A stretch of 27,739 nucleotides of DNA from an uncultured Oscillospiraceae bacterium (lineage in GTDB: Bacteria; Bacillota; Clostridia; Oscillospirales; Acutalibacteraceae): assembly GCA_910588935.1 (NCBI GenBank), contig CAJUSM010000035.1, positions 1 to 27,739 on the forward strand, written 5' to 3'. A program made the position numbers and the translations under genes. Of this stretch, positions 7,982-14,423 are shown piece by piece. The notes beneath the pieces were generated by a model. That model was not told the origin of the DNA. It saw only the letters and a program-made list of their open reading frames with translations, and did not search any database. How positions within the stretch are numbered: position 1 is the stretch's first letter; each line of letters begins with the position of its first letter.

Positions 7982-8635
7982 TTATTTCTCTCTCTTGCGG
8001 ATGTAATCTAGATACGAACACACAATGGGAATCAGTGTGCTGGCTATAATTGCGCCCAGGGTTATAAAGGCATTGGCCCAAAGGGCGTTTACAAGCAGCA
8101 CCACGCCTGCGGCGGCCATGCACCAGCCTGCTAAGCGATGGGTGCGGTTCCAGTTTTCGGAGTCGTGGAGGGTCCAGGGAAGCTTAAGGCCAAAGCTGTA
8201 GTTCTGCTTTACCTTTGGCATGAGATTGCCCAGCACAATTAGCAATACCCCCAAGAGGAGATTGCACACTATGCTGGCGTTTACGGACAGGCCTAAAGCG
8301 AAAGAGTACAAAATTGTGCTTAAAACCAAAGAGACAACTGGCACGATCCAGAATAGCAGGCCAATGGGTTTGGCCCCAATGTTAGGCGCTTTGGGATCGG
8401 CAGCTATGATGAAAATGCAGAACAGATGGGTGGCCAGCATAATAGCCGGCAGGGCAAATACCCCAAAGCCTTTGCTGCTCCACCCGTCTGCAATGCCCTG
8501 AAAGTTAAAGTGGGTGGCAATGGTATCCGGCAGCCGGTCCCACAAGAGCAGGCCGACCAGCGCGGGCAGCACCGTAACAAGGGAGGTAAAAAGCAGTTTC
8601 CCTCTATTCTGTTTCAACAGGGAGTTGGGCTTCAT
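7982..8635 (-). CDS. sdpI: SdpI-family membrane protein (DUF1648/SdpI)
   Basis: This 217-residue protein has about six hydrophobic segments. An N-terminal DUF1648-type block carries LPDTIATHFNFQG. The C-terminal SdpI signature runs through GLKLPWTLHDSENWNRTH and ends in RLAGW. In Bacillus subtilis SdpI sits in the membrane, gives immunity to the SdpC killing peptide and sequesters the repressor SdpR. The gene overlaps the upstream ArsR-type regulator by 32 bases, the same pairing as sdpR-sdpI. No sdpABC toxin genes are in the window, so the pair may protect against a foreign peptide or act as an envelope-stress module. ATG 8635 is preceded by AAAGGAG. Family assignment is firm; the immunity role is inferred. 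Confidence 0.88.
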   Translation of the reverse strand: MKPNSLLKQNRGKLLFTSLVTVLPALVGLLLWDRLPDTIATHFNFQGIADGWSSKGFGVFALPAIMLATHLFCIFIIAADPKAPNIGAKPIGLLFWIVPVVSLVLSTILYSFALGLSVNASIVCNLLLGVLLIVLGNLMPKVKQNYSFGLKLPWTLHDSENWNRTHRLAGWCMAAAGVVLLVNALWANAFITLGAIIASTLIPIVCSYLDYIRKREK

Positions 8636-8903
8636 TTCTGTCTTCTCCTTTCAGCTGGGCAAGCCACAGCATAATTTCCTCTAGAACAGAGGCGTTTAAC
8701 TGATAAAAGATAAATTTGCCCTCCCTCTGGTCCTGAACCAGCCCAGCCTCTTTGAGCAGGGCAAGGTGGCGGGAAATAGCGGCAGGGGTAATGGGAAAGT
8801 ACTCGCCAATCTGTCCGGCAGAGAGCCTGCCGGGCTTTAGCAGGCAAAGGATTTCCCGGCGGGTAGGGTCGGCCAGGGCCCGGAGGGTTTGCTGCATGGC
8901 CAT
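8604..8903 (-). CDS. sdpR: ArsR-family repressor, SdpR-like
   Basis: A 99-residue winged-helix regulator whose sequence matches the SdpR branch of ArsR: LADPTRREILCLL at the start, the recognition region ITPAAISRHLALLKEAGLV, and the wing DQREGKFIFYQL. No cysteine metal site is evident in the helix, so metal sensing is unlikely. I chose the ATG at 8903 because GGGAGGTGATC, a near-perfect ribosome site, ends seven bases before it; a GTG at 8912 lies inside that site. The gene has its own consensus promoter and an inverted repeat between promoter and start. It probably represses itself and the overlapping sdpI. Confidence 0.9.
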   Translation of the reverse strand: MAMQQTLRALADPTRREILCLLKPGRLSAGQIGEYFPITPAAISRHLALLKEAGLVQDQREGKFIFYQLNASVLEEIMLWLAQLKGEDRNEAQLPVETE

Positions 8904-8918
8904 AAGGATCACCTCCCA

Positions 8919-8943
8919 TTTAACAATTTACTGAAATGTTAAA
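8919..8943. promoter_or_regulatory. Probable SdpR operator
   Basis: Perfect 7-bp inverted repeat TTTAACA (8919-8925) and TGTTAAA (8937-8943) with an 11-base A/T-rich spacer. It sits between the -10 of the sdpR promoter and its ribosome site, where a bound repressor would block initiation or early elongation. Confidence 0.65.
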
Positions 8944-8946
8944 CAT

Positions 8947-8975
8947 ATAATACACCATGCCAACCAATTTGTCAA
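8947..8975 (-). promoter_or_regulatory. Consensus promoter for sdpR-sdpI
   Basis: On the minus strand, TTGACA (8975-8970), exactly 17 bases, then TATTAT (8952-8947). It lies just upstream of the operator palindrome. Confidence 0.85.
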
Positions 8976-9011
8976 GAGGAAAGTTGCCGGCTGAGTGCCC
9001 AAAAGAAAAGC

Positions 9012-9047
9012 AAAAAGGGCAGCAGCCAAAAGGCCGCTGTCCCTTTC
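9012..9047 (-). terminator. Terminator downstream of the paralogous membrane-protein genes
   Basis: On the minus strand, AAAGGGACAGCGGCC and GGCTGCTGCCC pair around a TTTT loop with one bulge and G-U pairs, then TTTTTGCTTTTCTTTT follows. It ends transcripts coming from the 9244-11369 genes and insulates the sdpR promoter. The gap from 9048 to 9243 holds no ORF I can support; a short frame ending in LIPVMNANLDVS may be a gene remnant. Confidence 0.7.
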
Positions 9048-9243
9048 TATCGCTATATTTAACGCAGTTTAAAAGAGGTATATCACTTACGATACATCCA
9101 GGTTGGCATTCATTACAGGAATCAACAGCCAGCCAATCCCCGGCAGCGGCGCTGGTTTTTCTTACATAATTCCCCATGATTTTTGGGAGAATATGCTATG
9201 GCTATAGTGCCTCAGCTCATCCGATTTACGGGACGTCTTTTTG

Positions 9244-9705
9244 TCAGTCCTCCATCCATTGGCAGTACTTGTTATAGTACTCCGTCGCGGCCTGGAACTC
9301 ATCATCCGTTGCGTCTCGGACGAATTTAAGGGAAGAAATGTGTTCAAAATAGGGTGGCTCTACCCTTACAATAAATTCATATTTTATTTCCAGCACCTGC
9401 CCTATTTCCAGCTCCCTACCCGCGTCAATAGACGAGTCAAGCAGAGAGATTACTTTGTTTCCATTACTATGTTCATCATCTTCTCTGTTGATTGAATAAG
9501 TTTGCCATCCAGACGCGCTGTGATCAACTATAATGATCTCATCTTCGCTGATGTTTGGATCAGGGCCAGGCATACTGTTTTCGAATCTGTAATAACCGGC
9601 ATCGACGCGATACAATTGGGTACTGCCGAATATATAAACTGCACACAACCCTAATATAAGAGAGCTTATGCAAGATACGCGTAAAACAATCTTTCGCTTT
9701 TTCAT
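9244..9705 (-). CDS. Membrane-anchored protein of unknown function, paralog A
   Basis: A 153-residue protein with a basic start (MKKRK) and one hydrophobic segment near residues 10-27 that could be a signal anchor or uncleaved signal peptide. The rest is an acidic, probably extracytoplasmic domain ending DATDDEFQAATEYYNKYCQW. It is clearly a paralog of the next upstream gene (9781-10254): the two share CISSLILGLCAVY, EIIIVD, GWQTYSI, LEIGQVLEI and the C-terminus. I do not recognise a family. Its position downstream of a secreted protease suggests an accessory such as inhibitor, substrate or anchor, but that is only context. The ribosome site is weak (GGGGATAG). Codon use is AT-richer than the housekeeping genes. 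Confidence 0.75.
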   Translation of the reverse strand: MKKRKIVLRVSCISSLILGLCAVYIFGSTQLYRVDAGYYRFENSMPGPDPNISEDEIIIVDHSASGWQTYSINREDDEHSNGNKVISLLDSSIDAGRELEIGQVLEIKYEFIVRVEPPYFEHISSLKFVRDATDDEFQAATEYYNKYCQWMED

Positions 9706-9780
9706 AACTACTATCCCCGATTTCTACAGAATAACTTTTTCGCACATCTCAGGATTAATCTTAACACATAGTATTGTGTG
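9706..9780 (-). pseudogene. Relic of the protease gene 3' tail between the tandem paralogs
   Basis: The minus strand here aligns with the last 25 or so codons of the protease gene plus the junction to its downstream neighbour: ACACA...TGTGTTAAG...GATGTG...GCGAAAAA...TATTCTGTAG...GGGGATAGTAGTTATG against the protease end and the GTG start of paralog B. The frame is decayed. It shows that the duplicated unit contained the protease tail together with the small gene. Confidence 0.6.
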
Positions 9781-10254
9781 TCAGTCCTGCATCCATTGGC
9801 AGTATTTGTTATAATATTCCTGCGCGGCTTGGAACTCGTCATCCGTTGCGTCTCGGATGAATTTCAGAGAAAAAACGTGTGAAAAAGAGCTTGGCGCTAT
9901 CAGCAACCAACAATCATATTGTATTTCCAGCACCTGCCCTATTTCAAGCTCCAAATCCGGGGCAACAGCGTCAACATGGGAGTCAGACAGACCGATCACT
10001 TTGTCATGATGATCATCATCTCCCCTGGTGATGGAATAAGTTTGCCAGCCGTAGGCGTTGTTGTCAACGATAATGATCTCCTCTGTGTGGATTTTGAAGA
10101 TATCATCCGGCATACTGTATTCTTCTTTATTGATAGTATAGCAACCAGCATCGACACGACACAATTCCGTACTGCCGAATAGATAAACTGCACACAGGCC
10201 TAATATCAGAGAGCTTATACAGGACGCACGTAATATCGTCTGTCGCCTTTTCAC
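9781..10254 (-). CDS. Membrane-anchored protein of unknown function, paralog B
   Basis: This 157-residue protein has the same architecture as paralog A: a basic start (MKRRQ), a hydrophobic segment near residues 10-27, then an acidic extracytoplasmic domain ending in EYYNKYCQWMQD. By eye well over half the positions match paralog A. It has three extra cysteines (Cys32, Cys38 and one mid-domain) that A lacks. Translation starts at GTG 10254, two bases after the protease stop codon, with GGAGGAT as its ribosome site overlapping the end of the protease. The two genes are therefore translationally linked and likely function together. No family is recognised. A role as a partner of the secreted protease is an inference from coupling. 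Confidence 0.78.
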   Translation of the reverse strand: MKRRQTILRASCISSLILGLCAVYLFGSTELCRVDAGCYTINKEEYSMPDDIFKIHTEEIIIVDNNAYGWQTYSITRGDDDHHDKVIGLSDSHVDAVAPDLELEIGQVLEIQYDCWLLIAPSSFSHVFSLKFIRDATDDEFQAAQEYYNKYCQWMQD

Positions 10255-10256
10255 AA

Positions 10257-11369
10257 CTAATCCTCCAAGTGCCTATAGTATGAGAATTTTGCAAACACAT
10301 CAGAAGTAAACTTAACACAATGTGTTGACTCGTTATCCCCCTGAGATATAATTCCTATAATATAACCGTTCGTATCCCATACAGGTCCCCCGCTTTGTCC
10401 TTTATACGATTCTTGTAACACTGAAAACAGATAGTCCGTGCACCCACCTATTGATGAGTACATCCGTTTCATATTACCTCCATCGCTCGGGTAACCTGCG
10501 AAGTATACATTACTACCCATGATACTATTATCTACTTGCCGAAATCCCATAGCTCCAATGCTAATTGGATTTTTTAATTCCAAAACGCCATAGTCATAGT
10601 TGTAGTCTGAATTATGTCTCCAATATTCGTGAGCAAACATTCTACTTGCTACCTGATACGATTCACCATATGGATACACTTCGTTACCATTGTTATCAAT
10701 TCGATATGCAGGCACGCATAAAATGCTACCTGCCCACCCCTTCAGAGAGTCCTCCGCGTTACTAATATTAAACAGACAATGACCAGCCGTTCCTAAATAC
10801 TTACTTGTTATTGCAAATGCACTTCCAGCAAACATCTTACCGTCACTTTGCCGCCGGACAAACAACTTGAAAATCGTTTTTGTTTTGCTGTCATTCTGAG
10901 GAGATATAATTTCAGTTTCCCACCCTCTAGCAACAGCGGGTTCCTTTTCTGTATCTCCAATCAGTATAGGTTCAACCTGGCGTGCTTCTCCATCATCACT
11001 TGGCTCTATATAATCTTTTACATACCGTTCTTCGCCAGTTTGAATGTCATACTCATATGCCCCCCCATAGCCCTTATCTTCATCACTTTCAGCATGTTCT
11101 TCCATTGTCATCATGTCACTATCTTTTGATGGAGTTGTATCTAGAGGCTCTGCTACTTCTGAAAAGTAGTCAAGAATCACTCGTGCAGCGTTTTCATCTT
11201 GTTGCATAGCGCATGCTACGTCATCAAATGACACTGTTTCCGGATTTTCCAGAGCTTCATCTACGATACGAGCCACATCCTTGCTTACAAATCCTTTGTT
11301 CTCCATTGCTGCGTAGGAATTCGCTGAAACTCCTAGTAGTATGGCGAACGCCAGAACTAGGGAAAGCAC
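10257..11369 (-). CDS. Secreted trypsin-like (V8/glutamyl endopeptidase-type) serine protease
   Basis: Up to 370 residues of a chymotrypsin-fold serine protease. Catalytic residues, counted from GTG 11369, are His197 in TAGHCL, Asp259 in YDYGVLEL and Ser326 in YKGQSGGPVW. These resemble bacterial V8-like endopeptidases. A hydrophobic signal sequence (SLVLAFAILLGVSANSYAA) and an acidic propeptide-like region of about 120 residues precede the domain. The true signal peptide seems to begin at ATG 11396, which has AAGGA upstream, but a TAA at 11384-11382 interrupts it after four codons. Translation would have to restart at GTG 11369, which has no spaced ribosome site. The gene may be silent, or expressed weakly. 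It heads the low-GC group with paralogs B and A. Confidence 0.8.
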   Translation of the reverse strand: MLSLVLAFAILLGVSANSYAAMENKGFVSKDVARIVDEALENPETVSFDDVACAMQQDENAARVILDYFSEVAEPLDTTPSKDSDMMTMEEHAESDEDKGYGGAYEYDIQTGEERYVKDYIEPSDDGEARQVEPILIGDTEKEPAVARGWETEIISPQNDSKTKTIFKLFVRRQSDGKMFAGSAFAITSKYLGTAGHCLFNISNAEDSLKGWAGSILCVPAYRIDNNGNEVYPYGESYQVASRMFAHEYWRHNSDYNYDYGVLELKNPISIGAMGFRQVDNSIMGSNVYFAGYPSDGGNMKRMYSSIGGCTDYLFSVLQESYKGQSGGPVWDTNGYIIGIISQGDNESTHCVKFTSDVFAKFSYYRHLED

Positions 11370-11381
11370 CCTTTTACATGT

Positions 11382-11396
11382 TTACTTAAATTTCAT
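11382..11396 (-). other. Apparent original start with in-frame stop at codon 5
   Basis: ATG AAA TTT AAG TAA, in the same frame as the protease. The next codons (ACA TGT AAA AGG) supply the basic residues expected in a signal peptide n-region before the hydrophobic core. The upstream AAGGAAAAGGAT is a plausible ribosome site for this ATG. Confidence 0.6.
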
Positions 11397-11444
11397 AAAA
11401 GCCATCCTTTTCCTTATTGTTTAGCGCCACGCTAATTTACATTT

Positions 11445-11473
11445 ATTTTAATACTGAATCGCCAAAAAATCAA
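11445..11473 (-). promoter_or_regulatory. Promoter for the protease operon
   Basis: On the minus strand, TTGATT (11473-11468), 17 bases, TAAAAT (11450-11445), about 50 bases upstream of ATG 11396. It would drive the protease and both membrane-anchored paralogs as one transcript ending at 9012. Confidence 0.65.
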
Positions 11474-11614
11474 TTGCTATATGGTGCAATTTTCATATCA
11501 AGTTTTGTGCAAAATCCATAAATTGTAAAAAAGGGCGATCCATCACACGGAAAAAATACTTGTTGCCGCCCTGCTGGACTTCCTGAAATCTATCCCATTC
11601 CCCTATCCTTTGGC

Positions 11615-11734
11615 TAGGGCTTGTTTGAAAAATCGAAAACGCCGTCTTTTTGCCCTGTCCGGGCGGATTTGTGTGTGGAAAATCCTTGGCCAGGACAAAA
11701 ATCCGTCATTTCCTCTATTTTCAAACAAGCCCTA
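11615..11734. repeat. 120-bp fold-back (MITE-like) element 1
   Basis: Perfect 17-bp terminal inverted repeats, TAGGGCTTGTTTGAAAA (11615-11631) and its complement (11718-11734). The interior arms also pair in part (TTTTTGCCCTGTCC against the complement of GGCCAGGACAAAAA). It has no ORF. It shares the inner motif AACGCCGTCT, close behind the left repeat, with the element at 13612. It lies between the protease promoter and the lipoprotein 3' end. Mobility is inferred; no target-site duplication is obvious. Confidence 0.65.
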
Positions 11735-11783
11735 AAAAACCAAACTTTTTTCTTATTTTTCTCCTGCTGCCGGCAGCCAGGGT

Positions 11784-12620
11784 TTAGGAGACTGCCGTCT
11801 GTACCAGTTGTCCCAAGGTCCACTGGCCGTTTTTCTTTTCTGCTGTGGCCTCATACCAGCCAGCGCCCAGGTTCCCGTACCAAGCCCTTACTTCCAGCTT
11901 TAGGCTGGCCTCTGTGCTGTCCCCTGTGGCCACTGTAATGGCAATGCCAGGGGCGGAGTCGTTCCAGCCAATCAGGCTATCCCCATCCTTGCGGATATAG
12001 CCCTGGTCTGCAAAATCCTCTATGGTTCCAAACAAAGGCTCTTTCCCCCGGCTGCTGGCAAAAAGCCATCCAATGGCTTGGCTCTCCTCCGGGGTTAGGC
12101 TTTCCACTCCGGAAAAGTCGAAACCAAGATACTGCAGCTCCTCCCAGTTTCCGTATTCGTCATCTATCAAAGCGGCCAGCAGCTCATAATACAGGCTCAC
12201 CAGCCCATCGTCATAGGAGTTTACCTCCATACATGCCACCGTAATCTGCCCGGGGTAAGTTTCCTGCACTATGCCGTCGTAGCCAATATGCACAGTCATG
12301 CCGGGCTTCAGTTCAGTACCCAAAGCATCCTGGTCAAAAGACAAATCTTGTGGAACAGCAAAAGCCAAAAGCGAGGTATCTTCCGTTAAAACGGTGACAG
12401 TCTCACCATTTATATCCATAATTTTTGCCTGCTCCCATAGCCCTAGATCATCATTTTCTTCTGGCAGGCTGGCAGGGGTAGACACGGTTGAAGAGGTTTC
12501 CGCCGGTGTGTTCCCCTGGCTGGCCCCCTTTTTCGGTCCGTTATATTCCCCATCGCCGCAGGCGGCCAGCAGGCAGAGCAGCAGGGCGCAGAACAGGGCG
12601 ACCCCTTTTTCTTTTTTCAT
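11784..12620 (-). CDS. Predicted lipoprotein of unknown function
   Basis: A 278-residue lipoprotein with signal peptide MKKEKGVALFCALLLC and lipobox LAAC (acylated Cys21). A Ser/Thr/Pro-rich linker to about residue 55 follows, then a beta-rich domain containing AKIMDINGETVTVLTED, which resembles small nucleic-acid-free OB-like barrel modules seen in other Firmicute lipoproteins. The C-terminal half, from about residue 140, ends in WYEATAEKKNGQWTLGQLVQ, typical of a small beta-sheet domain. I cannot name a family. The start ATG 12620 has AAAGGAG seven bases upstream. A second copy of its last 38 codons lies on + at 7766-7882. It is placed on the outer membrane leaflet by the signal; its function is unknown. 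Confidence 0.8.
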   Translation of the reverse strand: MKKEKGVALFCALLLCLLAACGDGEYNGPKKGASQGNTPAETSSTVSTPASLPEENDDLGLWEQAKIMDINGETVTVLTEDTSLLAFAVPQDLSFDQDALGTELKPGMTVHIGYDGIVQETYPGQITVACMEVNSYDDGLVSLYYELLAALIDDEYGNWEELQYLGFDFSGVESLTPEESQAIGWLFASSRGKEPLFGTIEDFADQGYIRKDGDSLIGWNDSAPGIAITVATGDSTEASLKLEVRAWYGNLGAGWYEATAEKKNGQWTLGQLVQTAVS

Positions 12621-12770
12621 GGCGCTCTCCTTTCCCTCAAAAAGATGAGGCCTGGTAAATTCTTGTATCTACAAACATCGCGCATAGAACCGCTCGTCCG
12701 TCAAAAAGAGTCCAGTATCACGCCGCTCAGTCTTTACTCAGCCCACAAAGCTGAGCAAGTTAAAGTTACT

Positions 12771-13572
12771 TTAGATTCCGTCATCCCGCTTTCCAAGCTT
12801 AAAATTGGTTTCGAGTGGATCGCCATAAGTGCTGGCTCGAAAACCAACCACTGGAACATCATTTCCATACACGGGGCCAGAGAGAACATCACCAGTCGCA
12901 CATGTAGCCCAATACTTTGAACTTCCATCGCTCTCATTGGTGATACCGATATTTACACGCCCGTAATTCTGAATACGAGACAGACAGGCAAGAACCACAC
13001 TTCGTGTCCATTGATCTATGGGCCAAGTTTTAAACGAAGGAGTAATCGTGTGAGGTACAAAAGCGGGAACCAAATGGGTCCGATTATATACAATTATATA
13101 CAATCGGTATGCCCTGGATCACTTCTCTTGTTGCCCGCTCTGCCGCGGTTTCCCCTTCCTCCGCTGCCTTAGCCCTAGGCTTGTCCCAGCCAGGGAACAG
13201 CTCGCTAAACCTAGGCAGCTCGTACCAGGTTTTTGCTTCGCTGTTGGACTTTACAAAGCAGCTGTCATCGTCCTGCCATTCCGAAGCCCAAATAATGGCT
13301 TCCCGAGCGTCCAATATCTTTTCCTTCTGTTCCGGCGAGGCAGAGTCCAGGTCAGAATAGGCCAGGTCATAGGTCTCCTGGTCAATCTCCGCCCCAGTCT
13401 CACAGGGCATAGCCGGGGCAACCTCTGTGTAGCCGTAAGAGGCCATCCGCTCCCTCGTCTCTTGCCGGTCTCTTTCTAGCCGTGCCGCCAAGTCCTCAGA
13501 TTCCGCACACGCGAACACGTTCAAAGCCGCTATGGCCAGAATTGCCGCAAGAAAGGTTAGTGCTCGTTTCAT
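12771..13572 (-). pseudogene. Secreted protein gene split by a 10-bp tandem duplication
   Basis: Two adjacent frames make one protein. The first (13572-13084) encodes a signal peptide (MKRALTFLAAILAIAALNVFACA) and a charged helical region, ending GIPIVYNCI then stop. The second (to 12771) reads IVYNRTHLVPAF and continues for about 105 residues with SDGSSKYWATCATGDVLSGP and YGDPLETNFKL. At 13084-13103 the unit TTATATACAA occurs twice in tandem. Removing one copy restores GIPIVYNRTHLVP and a single frame of 263 codons. Thus the gene is either phase-variable by slippage, recently inactivated, or misassembled. As it stands the product would be a 162-residue secreted fragment. The C-terminal domain (two cysteines) is not recognised. 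ATG 13572 has AAAGGAG upstream. Confidence 0.75.
13084..13103. repeat. 10-bp tandem duplication causing the frameshift
   Basis: TTATATACAA at 13084-13093 and again, identical, at 13094-13103, flanked by A and T so that the repeat continues one base at each side. Ten bases is not a multiple of three, so gain or loss of a copy toggles the reading frame. Confidence 0.9.
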
Positions 13573-13611
13573 TTATTTACACTCCTTTAGCTCGCGGCGC
13601 GATACTGAACA

Positions 13612-13780
13612 CTAAGAGCCTGGATTCACAGACTATGAACGCCGTCTAGGCGGGCCTTTTGCCCCCCGGCCGCGTTAAAAAATCTTGAAATACGGCAAGT
13701 ATTCCTGCAATTTTTTGCCTTGCCGGGCGGCAAAACCCCTCGCCTATCCGGCATTCCTGCCCATGAATCCAGGCTTTTAG
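13612..13780. repeat. 169-bp fold-back (MITE-like) element 2
   Basis: Terminal inverted repeats of 17 bp with one mismatch: CTAAGAGCCTGGATTCA (13612-13628) and TGAATCCAGGCTTTTAG (13764-13780). The arms pair imperfectly along most of the length: GCCGTCTAGGCGGGCCTTTTGCC against the complement of the segment containing GGGCGGCAAAACCCCTCGCC. There is no ORF. It lies exactly between a consensus -10 (13781) and the split secreted-protein gene, so it would be transcribed as its 5' leader. Confidence 0.75.
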
Positions 13781-13809
13781 ATTATACACTTAATCCCATA
13801 TTGTGTCAA
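13781..13809 (-). promoter_or_regulatory. Perfect consensus promoter abutting fold-back element 2
   Basis: Minus strand TTGACA (13809-13804), 17 bases, TATAAT (13786-13781). The element's terminal repeat starts at the next base, so the transcription start falls inside it. The next gene in this direction is the split secreted-protein gene starting at 13572. Confidence 0.88.
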
Positions 13810-13886
13810 TGCTGCATCGAAAAAATATCCAGTTCAAAATCTAAAATATTGTTCCAAGCAGAAAAATTCATTCAGCAAACAAAATC

Positions 13887-14423
13887 CTAGGCCTTGCAAA
13901 AATCATTCAGGTACCGGTCCAGGCAGGAATCAATCACAGCCCTAGCCTCTTCTGGACCCCTGGCCTCGCTGATTTCTGTGCTCTTATTGTTTTCCAGCTG
14001 CTTATACACCTTAAAAAAGTGGCGCATCTCCTCAAAGATATGGGGCGGCAGCTGGGAAATGCTCTTGTAGCTGTTGTAAGTAGGGTCGTCGAAGGGAATG
14101 GCGATGATCTTCTCGTCCTCCTGGCCGCTGTCATCCATAATAATAACCCCAATAGGGTAGCACCGCACCAGGGACATGGGGATAATATTTTCAGAGCAAA
14201 GCACCAGCACGTCCAGAGGGTCCCCATCGTTGGCGTAAGTGCGGGGGATAAAGCCGTAGTTGGCAGGATAATGGGTGGAGGTGTACAGCACCCGGTCCAG
14301 CTTCAGCAGGCCTGTCTCCTTGTCCATCTCGTACTTAGATTTACTGCCCTTGGTGATCTCAATCACCGCGTAGAAATCGTCGGCCTTAATGCGCTTTGGA
14401 GAGATATCGTGCCAGATGTTCAT
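13887..14423 (-). CDS. ppa: Inorganic pyrophosphatase, family I
   Basis: A 178-residue soluble enzyme that hydrolyses pyrophosphate to two phosphates and so pulls biosynthetic reactions forward. The family I signature DGDPLDVLVL gives the metal ligands Asp66, Asp68 and Asp71. Other conserved blocks are KSKYEMDKETGLLKLDR near residue 29, HYPANYGFIP, and IPFDDPTYNSY. The length is close to bacterial family I enzymes. I start it at ATG 14423, which begins MNIWHDISP and follows AGAAGG by seven bases; an in-frame upstream ATG at 14513 adds a segment that does not look like the family. Monocistronic as far as visible. Confidence 0.95.
   Translation of the reverse strand: MNIWHDISPKRIKADDFYAVIEITKGSKSKYEMDKETGLLKLDRVLYTSTHYPANYGFIPRTYANDGDPLDVLVLCSENIIPMSLVRCYPIGVIIMDDSGQEDEKIIAIPFDDPTYNSYKSISQLPPHIFEEMRHFFKVYKQLENNKSTEISEARGPEEARAVIDSCLDRYLNDFCKA

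Noticed and set aside
8920..9177. 85-codon minus-strand frame reading MGNYVRKTSAAAGDWLAV
   Set aside because: It runs through the terminator at 9012 and the sdpR promoter and operator, and has no recognisable ribosome site.
11755..11785. Hairpin CCTGCTG-CCGG-CAGCCAGG after the lipoprotein stop as a terminator
   Set aside because: On the coding strand it is followed by A-rich rather than T-rich sequence, so it does not meet the intrinsic terminator pattern.
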